A DNA stretch of 5,318 bases from assembly GCA_021767325.1 (NCBI GenBank), contig JAASTM010000207.1, positions 1 to 5,318 of the forward strand, read 5' to 3'. Source of the stretch: Spirochaetales bacterium (GTDB lineage: Bacteria > Spirochaetota > Spirochaetia > DSM-16054 > Sediminispirochaetaceae). Position numbers and translations under genes: made by a program. Below are positions 1-4,938 of this stretch, one piece after another (the stretch's first letter is position 1; every line of letters starts with the position of its first letter). Under the pieces are notes generated by a model. The model had not been told where the DNA came from. It did not search any database and was given only the letters and a program-made list of their open reading frames with translations.

Positions 1-1658
1 GAAATTCCCACCAAAGACTGGGCGGACCGCTCGATCAGTTCGGCCGAACGGCTGAAATGCTCGGGGTACTGCCGTAAAAAACCCTCTGCCTGCTGTTCAT
101 ACTCGGGATAGAGGGATACGAAACGCGGGATTATATATTCTTTGAAGTAGGTATCCACGTACGAGCGGTGCTGCTGCATCAGATAGGCCTGAAACTCGTT
201 TTCAACAAGATACTCGTCTTCGACATTGTATGATTTCCAATCCAAAAAGAGCTTCCAGAACCGTTTTTCAGCCTCACTGAGCTGCGTCCATACCGAATGA
301 ACCGCCCGGCGGTATTCCTGAGAGGCGAAATACAGCCCATGATACCCTTCATGGGTCACAAAAAGGTAGCGCAGACGATCGCTGCTCTCCCGGGACAAGG
401 AAAGGAATCCGCCCTCCCCCGGCAGAAACTCACCGTCCTCTCGGCGTATAATCCCCCGATCGATGAGAATTCGGCGCAACAATTCCTCTTCCGGATTCAG
501 AGGAAAGTTCTCCGCCTTGGCCTTCTGGAAGAAGGCTGCTAAATCCCGAGCCCGATAGTTGTGGGCGTTCCAGCCGTGCAGCGGATCGATCACGCTATTC
601 GGCAGCAGCTTTCCGGTGCTCCCCTTCTTTTCCACGAAAAAGGCCAATCGTTTTAAGAACGCCGCCTGAATATCATAATCGCGAAAGTCGAACATCAGTA
701 TGGATGGAAACAGGTTCCAGGAGAACAGCTCCCAGTCACTGCGGCGCCAGGCCTGTGTATCGTAGCGCAGGATGGTTCCCATGTCGGCCGGTATCGGCGT
801 CGGGGTATCTTCTGCAAACAGTTCTACCGGTTGATAGGAAACCTGTGTAATCCGGAAACCGGGAAGATCCGTTTCAACCCTCAAGTCGGATGGCTGAAAG
901 GCCAGATCTTTCGAGTAGAAGTAGATTGAATGCTCGCCCTCCTTGGCGAACAGGCGAAATGCGGTGCTCCGGCTGCCGGAGCTCATCCGCAGCGGCACTA
1001 CTTCGTCCGGGGCATCTTCAGAAGAACCGTCTTCCGTCGAACCGGAGGCGGCGGCCGGCAGCAGTTCGCGGTGGTAGGTATAATCGATACGATAGCGATA
1101 CTGGTATAGCGGAGATTCGGCGGGCAGCAATGGAATAGAGAGCTCAAAACCGGACAGCGTCTCCGCAGGCGGCAGCAGCTGCTGAAGGGCGATGCGCTCC
1201 AGTTGGAAAAGACCGGCAGTTGAACCATTTTCACCCTCGCCGTCCGTATCGCCGATGGTATTGATTTGGAATGACTGCGGGAGCTCCGTGCCGAGCGGAA
1301 CAACCATCACGGACTGCCTTCCGGCACTGTTCGGCAGCTCAGCGATCAGCGGATCAGCTGATTCGAAATCCAGATGCAACTGTAGTTCGGTGTCCGAAGA
1401 GTATTCGAGACGCAGCGCAAGCTCGGTCTCGGGCGCGGAAAACTGCTTTGCATAGCGAAAGGTATAATGCGGGCTCTGCAAGCCCGCTTCCGTATGGATA
1501 AGACGTCCCTCGGCCTCGGATGCAACGCCGGGACGCTCTTCTAAACGCAGTGCCTCCGGCTCCGCGGGAAAATCAGTTGATACTTCGATGCGCTCTACCT
1601 GCCGGTCCCCGCAGCCGGACAGGCTGAGGACAAGCATCAATATAAGGAATAGTTTCAC
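1..1658 (-). CDS. Predicted lipoprotein with HExxH zinc-metallopeptidase signature (C-terminus outside window)
   Basis: The reading frame is open from a GTG at 1658 to the window edge: 552 codons with no stop, and the C-terminus is missing. GTG is chosen because GAGGG (1666-1670) lies 7 bases upstream and the first residues form a lipoprotein signal peptide: VKLF, a hydrophobic stretch, then lipobox LSGC with Cys16. The mature protein should be lipid-anchored outside the cytoplasmic membrane. Residues about 20-330 look like beta-rich extracytoplasmic sequence with a Ser/Gly/Asp/Glu-rich linker near 200-217. Residues about 330-552 are mainly helical. They contain HEGYH (H436, E437, H440; bases 339-353) and, 48 residues after H440, NEFQAY with E488. 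This matches the gluzincin pattern HExxH...NExxA, where the two His and the later Glu bind zinc and the first Glu is catalytic. Peptidase function is inferred from this motif; I do not recognise the family. It is the second gene of an operon with the nucleotidyltransferase-like gene, 12 bases downstream of it. Confidence -1.
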   Translation of the reverse strand, partial: MKLFLILMLVLSLSGCGDRQVERIEVSTDFPAEPEALRLEERPGVASEAEGRLIHTEAGLQSPHYTFRYAKQFSAPETELALRLEYSSDTELQLHLDFESADPLIAELPNSAGRQSVMVVPLGTELPQSFQINTIGDTDGEGENGSTAGLFQLERIALQQLLPPAETLSGFELSIPLLPAESPLYQYRYRIDYTYHRELLPAAASGSTEDGSSEDAPDEVVPLRMSSGSRSTAFRLFAKEGEHSIYFYSKDLAFQPSDLRVETDLPGFRITQVSYQPVELFAEDTPTPIPADMGTILRYDTQAWRRSDWELFSWNLFPSILMFDFRDYDIQAAFLKRLAFFVEKKGSTGKLLPNSVIDPLHGWNAHNYRARDLAAFFQKAKAENFPLNPEEELLRRILIDRGIIRREDGEFLPGEGGFLSLSRESSDRLRYLFVTHEGYHGLYFASQEYRRAVHSVWTQLSEAEKRFWKLFLDWKSYNVEDEYLVENEFQAYLMQQHRSYVDTYFKEYIIPRFVSLYPEYEQQAEGFLRQYPEHFSRSAELIERSAQSLVGI

Positions 1659-1665
1659 CAGATGT

Positions 1666-1670
1666 CCCTC
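1666..1670 (-). promoter_or_regulatory. Ribosome binding site GAGGG for the GTG-initiated lipoprotein
   Basis: On the minus strand GAGGG lies 7 bases before the GTG at 1658, inside the 12-base gap after the upstream stop codon. It decides the start: no ATG in this frame precedes the signal peptide, and the next in-frame ATG (residue 8) would cut the hydrophobic segment. The short gap suggests translational coupling with the upstream gene. Confidence -1.
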
Positions 1671-2441
1671 TTACATTAAGTTTATCATACTACGGGTCAT
1701 CAGTTCAGCTATCTCCTGCTTGCGCTCGGGCGGAAACTCGGGATCTTCGCGTAGAATACTGTAAAAACGTCCGCGAAAATTCTCCGGTAGGGTATTAAGG
1801 GCCAGGGTTTGTTCGAAGAGCTGCCGCCCTGAGGGTTCAAACCGCTTGTTCACCGCAAAGAGAAAACTACAGATGCTCTTGATAAAACCGGAAAGGGATA
1901 AGAGATAAAACAGGTCGTCCTTCTGCAGAACCGCAGATTTCAGGTCGACCAGATTGTGTTCGGCGCTGTAGAAAAATGACTCGCGCAGGGCTTCCCAGAA
2001 GCTCTCGGGAAGCTGATTGAGACGATTGCGGATTTCGTTGAGCCATGAGCCGTCCTCGTAGAGCACCGCCCCCTTCGCCAGCCGGTAGAACATGTAGGTT
2101 CCGGTTTCGCGGAAGGCCCACAGGTTTTCATTCACGTTCTGCAGCAGGTGCTCGACCCGCTTGATATGCTTGTATTCTATCCTTACCGGCAGCTTTTCAA
2201 TAAAAAAGCGGTCTTTACTGGAATAGGCGGATGTTTCGAAGCCGCCGGCATCCTCGAACAGACTCTGCCGCCGACCGGCATCCGGCAAGGCCCCCTGATA
2301 ATAGACATCCAGACTGAGAAAAAAATACGGATCGTTTATATCGCTTTCCGCAGATTCATGCAGAGTAATGGCAACAACTCCATCGATCATTTGCAGCTGA
2401 TCTGTGATGTAATTGGAGATTCTCTGGACTTTTCTTTTCAT
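1671..2441 (-). CDS. Nucleotidyltransferase-like protein (DUF4037-like), probably catalytically degenerate
   Basis: This is a 256-residue cytoplasmic protein with no signal peptide or membrane segment. The ATG at 2441 is supported by AGAAGGAG nine bases upstream. Residues about 1-100 fit a small alpha/beta nucleotidyltransferase core: an N-terminal helix, a strand (GVVAITL), a second strand (FFLSLDVYY) and a third (LPVRIEYK). The canonical GS motif is replaced by HES (28-30). In the Dx[DE] pair the first acid appears to be Ser43 and the second is Asp45; Glu89 sits where the third acid would be. Residues about 105-256 are helical, and the run around FAVNKRFEP (195-203) resembles the xLNRRYxP segment of the DUF4037/nucleotidyltransferase C-terminal domain. 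The family assignment is from memory of motif patterns and is moderate at best; the substrate is unknown. It is the first gene of an operon with the lipoprotein. Confidence -1.
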   Translation of the reverse strand: MKRKVQRISNYITDQLQMIDGVVAITLHESAESDINDPYFFLSLDVYYQGALPDAGRRQSLFEDAGGFETSAYSSKDRFFIEKLPVRIEYKHIKRVEHLLQNVNENLWAFRETGTYMFYRLAKGAVLYEDGSWLNEIRNRLNQLPESFWEALRESFFYSAEHNLVDLKSAVLQKDDLFYLLSLSGFIKSICSFLFAVNKRFEPSGRQLFEQTLALNTLPENFRGRFYSILREDPEFPPERKQEIAELMTRSMINLM

Positions 2442-2450
2442 CGTGCGGTA

Positions 2451-2458
2451 CTCCTTCT
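2451..2458 (-). promoter_or_regulatory. Strong Shine-Dalgarno AGAAGGAG
   Basis: AGAAGGAG on the minus strand, nine bases before the ATG at 2441. It fixes the start of the nucleotidyltransferase-like gene and argues against plus-strand frames that read through this area from further left, such as the in-frame plus-strand ATG at 2148. Confidence -1.
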
Positions 2459-2460
2459 AT

Positions 2461-2489
2461 TTGACCAATGTAATTTATTGTGGCATCTT
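2461..2489 (+). promoter_or_regulatory. Possible weak promoter for the divergent 186-residue gene
   Basis: TTGACC (2461-2466) is followed 17 bp later by CATCTT (2484-2489), a poor -10 that shares only three of six positions with TATAAT. If used, transcription would start near 2496, almost on the ATG at 2499. It lies within the footprint of the minus-strand promoter, so the two would compete. This is speculative. Confidence -1.
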
Positions 2490-2495
2490 TTGCAA
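2467..2495 (-). promoter_or_regulatory. Predicted sigma-70-type promoter of the nucleotidyltransferase-like/lipoprotein operon
   Basis: On the minus strand TTGCAA (2490-2495) is followed by a 17-bp spacer and TACATT (2467-2472). The expected transcription start is near 2460, leaving a leader of about 19 bases that contains the AGAAGGAG ribosome site. The match is good but not perfect, and it is the only promoter-like pair I see upstream of 2441. Confidence -1.
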
Positions 2496-2498
2496 ATA

Positions 2499-3059
2499 AT
2501 GACGCGGGAATTCTATCTTCTTTCGATTATTCTCAACCAGCAGGCCCGGCTCGAACTGCAGGCGCTGCGGCAGAGGCTGTTCCGGGAACTCGGCCTGGCA
2601 TCCGCCCTGGCCTTCGATCCGGTAATTCCCCTGGCCTGGTGCAGCGCTCCGCCGGACAGTGCGCCGTTTGCCCGCTTCGCCGCCAAGCCTCCCGTTCAGG
2701 GTGCCGGCGAGTTCAGGATCGAACCCGGAACACTGAAGCTAAATAAAGATGCACTGTTTCTGGAAGTATCAATCGAGCCGGCGCACACCGCCGGCAGCCT
2801 GCAGGCAGCCTTACCCGACAGCTCTGTTCTGGCTGCGCCATCGGACGGCCTTTTTCCCGTTGAAGCGGGAATCTTTTTAGGGGCCAACGAATTCTCCTCT
2901 GCACAGCAGCCGCCGGTTGAGCTGCATACCTTTAGTCCGTCCGGGCGGGTATGGAAGAGCGCACGGATCGGGGCCTATTCTATAGGAATAAACGGCGATC
3001 CGTGGTGGCAGCATGTGGAATGGTCTTTGGACTGGAAGATTCAGCTAAAACAGGTATAA
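2499..3059 (+). CDS. Hypothetical protein, 186 residues, unknown function
   Basis: The ATG at 2499 gives 186 residues. The frame is open further left to 2148, but that part lies antisense to the nucleotidyltransferase-like gene, so a start in the 2490-2499 area is much more likely. There is no recognisable Shine-Dalgarno; TTG at 2490 is an in-frame alternative. Coding is supported by consistent G/C-rich third positions and normal amino-acid composition up to the stop. The N-terminus (SIILNQQARLELQALRQRLF) is an amphipathic helix after a short hydrophobic stretch. The rest is probably alpha/beta, with a Trp-rich end (DPWWQHVEW...DW). I see no signal peptide, lipobox, membrane segment or catalytic motif I can name. 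It is divergent from the operon on its left and convergent with the cyclase gene, whose stop is 14 bases away. I assign no function. Confidence -1.
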   Translation: MTREFYLLSIILNQQARLELQALRQRLFRELGLASALAFDPVIPLAWCSAPPDSAPFARFAAKPPVQGAGEFRIEPGTLKLNKDALFLEVSIEPAHTAGSLQAALPDSSVLAAPSDGLFPVEAGIFLGANEFSSAQQPPVELHTFSPSGRVWKSARIGAYSIGINGDPWWQHVEWSLDWKIQLKQV

Positions 3060-3073
3060 AAGAGGTGCTGCGC

Positions 3074-4756
3074 TTATTCTGAGTCGGACAGATCGGCTAT
3101 GTGATACACCCGGTTGCGCCCATCCGCCTTGGCCGCATACAGGGCCTCATCTGCCGCCGAACTCAACTTGCCGGCGTTTTTGATATCGGGAAAGGAGGCC
3201 ACTCCGCAGGAGAATGTGACGGTGAACTCCTGATGTTCGGCATGATGCATCACCCGTGAAAAATTATCCCGGATTTCATCCATTATTTCTACCGCCTGCT
3301 CACCATCGGTGTTGAGCAGGATTACCCCGAACTCCTCGCCGCCGTAACGGCCGATAATATCGGTTCGCCTCAGACGGTCCTGCAGAATGCGCGCCATAGA
3401 TTTAAGTACACGATCGCCGGTAAGATGGCCGTACGTATCATTGACCCGCTTGAAATGGTCGGCGTCAATCATCGCGAAGCTGAGCGGAAGGGTGGTCCGC
3501 TGGCAGCGCATTACCTCCCGATGGAGTTGTTCCTTCAGGTTCGAATGATTCAGCAGCCCGGTGAGCGAATCCCGCTCCATGAAATAACGCAGGTTGCGGT
3601 TGCGCTCAGCCCGCAGTTTTACCACCGAAATAAGATTGTCCGCTTTGATCGGCTTGGTAAGAAAATCATCACCTCCCTGTCGGATTGCCGACAGCTGTCG
3701 CTCCTTCGATGATTCGAAAGTGAGAAAGACAATGGGAATGGTAATAAATGCGTCGTGCTGCCGCAGAAGTCGGGTGAGCTCGGTACCGCTGCAGCCGGGC
3801 ATATAAATATCCATCAGTATGAGATCGGGTTTCGATTCGACCAGCACACTTAGTACCTTCATCGGGTCGGAGGCCACCGAGGTAATCATGCCGGCCTGCT
3901 GCAGCAGCAGGGCATAATAGGCAACCTGTTCCTGATCGTCATCGACTATCAGTACATGATACGGATTCTCTTTCTCGCGGTTGACTAAGGACTCCAGCTT
4001 GTCCATCAGCTGACCGATATCCAGCGGCAGCACATAAAAGGCATCCCCGCCGGCGCGTACCGACTTCAGGCGCAGCTCGAAGGTGTCCTCATCGGAGATA
4101 AACACCACATACAGCTCTTTCGGATAGTTTTTCTTGAGCCGCGCTAAGCGCTGCTCGAAGCGGGATTCTTTTTCGAACTGATGAGTATGCACAAAAATGA
4201 GTTCAGATCCGCCGGCCTTCAGGGTGGCCTCCACCTCATCCAAGCCGGGCAGAACCTTCACATTATAGCCGTAGAACCCCAGCTGTTTCGAAAGTTCCAC
4301 CACCAGGTCGATCGGAAAGCCGTAAAGGTGAATGGCCCGCGGATAATATAGTTCTTGATCTTCGTTTTCGTTTGAGATGATTTCATCGGTTTCATCAGGC
4401 GCCTGCAGCTCTTCCAAATCGCTGGAATCTTCTACATCAACCTGCAGGTGGTCCAGATACCACTCGATTTTTTCCCAATCTGTGTCGGTCGGAACCACGG
4501 CATCTTCGATAAAACCATCCAAATATGCCTCGAACTCCTTGGCTCTGAGGGACAAATTCTCATGTCCGAAGGTCGCCGCCGATCCGGCCAGCTTGTGCAC
4601 CATCAAACGAAAGTTCTTCATATTATCTATATCGGTCGATTTCTTGAGCCCTGTAAGAGTATTCTGCAGTTCTTTCAGGCGCGATGGCAGCTGATGAGTA
4701 AAATCATCAGTAAGTGCGGCGATTCTTTTTTTTACTTCTTCGGACAATTCGAACAT
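3074..4756 (-). CDS. HPt - pseudo-receiver - receiver - GGDEF diguanylate cyclase
   Basis: A 560-residue cytoplasmic signalling protein predicted to make c-di-GMP from two GTP. Domains in order: an HPt domain (about 1-110) with phospho-accepting His54 in VHKLAGSA; an acidic linker (about 108-135); a degenerate receiver (about 140-260) with His190 where the phospho-Asp is expected and Leu243 in place of the conserved Lys; an intact receiver (about 266-385) with acidic pocket D272-D274, phospho-Asp316 (LMDIYMPG), Thr346 and Lys368 (TKP); and a GGDEF domain (about 391-555) with DSLTGLLN, metal-binding Asp431 (MIDADHFK), active site GGEEF (472-476), and inhibitory site RRTD (463-466) at the canonical five-residue spacing. 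All catalytic residues are present, so it should be active and subject to product inhibition. The layout is PleD-like with an added HPt. No transmembrane segment is seen. The ATG at 4756 follows a modest TTAGGG ribosome site nine bases away. It appears monocistronic, and its histidine kinase is not in the window. Confidence -1.
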   Translation of the reverse strand: MFELSEEVKKRIAALTDDFTHQLPSRLKELQNTLTGLKKSTDIDNMKNFRLMVHKLAGSAATFGHENLSLRAKEFEAYLDGFIEDAVVPTDTDWEKIEWYLDHLQVDVEDSSDLEELQAPDETDEIISNENEDQELYYPRAIHLYGFPIDLVVELSKQLGFYGYNVKVLPGLDEVEATLKAGGSELIFVHTHQFEKESRFEQRLARLKKNYPKELYVVFISDEDTFELRLKSVRAGGDAFYVLPLDIGQLMDKLESLVNREKENPYHVLIVDDDQEQVAYYALLLQQAGMITSVASDPMKVLSVLVESKPDLILMDIYMPGCSGTELTRLLRQHDAFITIPIVFLTFESSKERQLSAIRQGGDDFLTKPIKADNLISVVKLRAERNRNLRYFMERDSLTGLLNHSNLKEQLHREVMRCQRTTLPLSFAMIDADHFKRVNDTYGHLTGDRVLKSMARILQDRLRRTDIIGRYGGEEFGVILLNTDGEQAVEIMDEIRDNFSRVMHHAEHQEFTVTFSCGVASFPDIKNAGKLSSAADEALYAAKADGRNRVYHIADLSDSE

Positions 4757-4771
4757 GTTTAAAAACCCTAA

Positions 4772-4796
4772 CTCTGATTATAAGTTAGTATCAGAG
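4772..4796. promoter_or_regulatory. 25-bp dyad, candidate operator over the cyclase promoter
   Basis: CTCTGAT (4772-4778) and ATCAGAG (4790-4796) are perfect 7-base inverted arms around an 11-base centre that itself contains TAA-G-TTA. A second dyad, CTAAC/GTTAG (4768-4772 and 4784-4788), overlaps it, also with an 11-base spacer. The dyad covers the -10 hexamer and most of the spacer of the minus-strand promoter, the classic position for a repressor site. The divergent DtxR/MntR-family gene is an obvious candidate binder, but the sequence does not closely match any metal-repressor box I can quote. Confidence -1.
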
Positions 4797-4804
4797 AATG
4801 TCAA
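4777..4804 (-). promoter_or_regulatory. Consensus sigma-70 promoter of the diguanylate cyclase gene
   Basis: On the minus strand TTGACA (4799-4804) is separated by 16 bp from TATAAT (4777-4782). Both hexamers match the consensus exactly. The expected transcription start is near 4770, giving a short leader of about 14 bases with TTAGGG before the ATG at 4756. A second TATAAT on the same strand (4810-4815) has no good partner that I could see. Confidence -1.
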
Positions 4805-4839
4805 TTATGATTATAGCGTCTCCGGCCGGGGGCGGTTGC

Positions 4840-4895
4840 GGTGCTCCTGGCGACGGGTCCGGGCTGCCCGGGGGACCCGGCGTTTACGGAGCACC
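4840..4895. repeat. GC-rich nested inverted repeat (long imperfect hairpin)
   Basis: The outer arms GGTGCTCC (4840-4847) and GGAGCACC (4888-4895) are perfect 8-base complements. Inside them CGGGTCC (4854-4860) pairs with GGACCCG (4873-4879), extended by CG/CG (4851-4852 with 4881-4882) past one A-G mismatch. The centre holds a GGGCTGCCC mini-hairpin. The element is far richer in G/C than the AT-rich promoters on either side and lies between the two divergent -35 boxes, so neither predicted transcript includes it. No T-run follows on either strand, so it is not an ordinary terminator. It could be a REP-like element, a remnant of a small mobile repeat, or a DNA-level separator. Confidence -1.
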
Positions 4896-4900
4896 CATTA

Positions 4901-4929
4901 TTGCTGAAATATTAAAAGTCGGATATAGT
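4901..4929 (+). promoter_or_regulatory. Predicted promoter of the DtxR/MntR-family gene
   Basis: TTGCTG (4901-4906), a 17-bp spacer, then TATAGT (4924-4929). The expected start is near 4936, about 3 bases before the ATG at 4939, so the mRNA would be leaderless or nearly so. This agrees with the absence of a Shine-Dalgarno before that ATG. Confidence -1.
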
Positions 4930-4938
4930 AGTACCGTT

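Noticed and set aside
1469..1487. Perfect hairpin GCGGGCT-N5-AGCCCGC
   Set aside because: It is inside the lipoprotein coding region and has no T-run on either strand, so it is most likely a by-product of codon use.
297..1501. Several plus- and minus-strand open frames overlapping the lipoprotein gene
   Set aside because: All are shorter than the continuous 552-codon lipoprotein frame and lack ribosome sites or plausible protein composition.
2148..2498. Upstream in-frame extension of the plus-strand hypothetical gene from ATG 2148
   Set aside because: It lies antisense to the well-supported nucleotidyltransferase-like gene, which has a strong ribosome site and promoter. The extension's composition looks like a shadow frame.
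2777..2806. Hairpin GCCGGCG-N5-CGCCGGC followed by the palindrome GCCTGCAGGC
   Set aside because: It lies within the hypothetical gene's coding sequence in GC-rich codons and has no terminator or operator context.
2974..2986. Short hairpin CCTAT-N3-ATAGG near the 3' end of the hypothetical gene
   Set aside because: The stem is only 5 bp, is AT-rich and has no following T-run, so it is too weak to call a terminator for the convergent cyclase gene.
3425..4762. Plus-strand open frames within the cyclase gene
   Set aside because: They are antisense to conserved HPt, receiver and GGDEF motifs and have no independent support.
4840..4895. tRNA or riboswitch reading of the GC-rich hairpin
   Set aside because: At 56 bp it is too short for a tRNA and lacks a T-loop GTTCRA-type motif. 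It lies upstream of the predicted starts of both flanking transcripts, so a leader riboswitch is unlikely.
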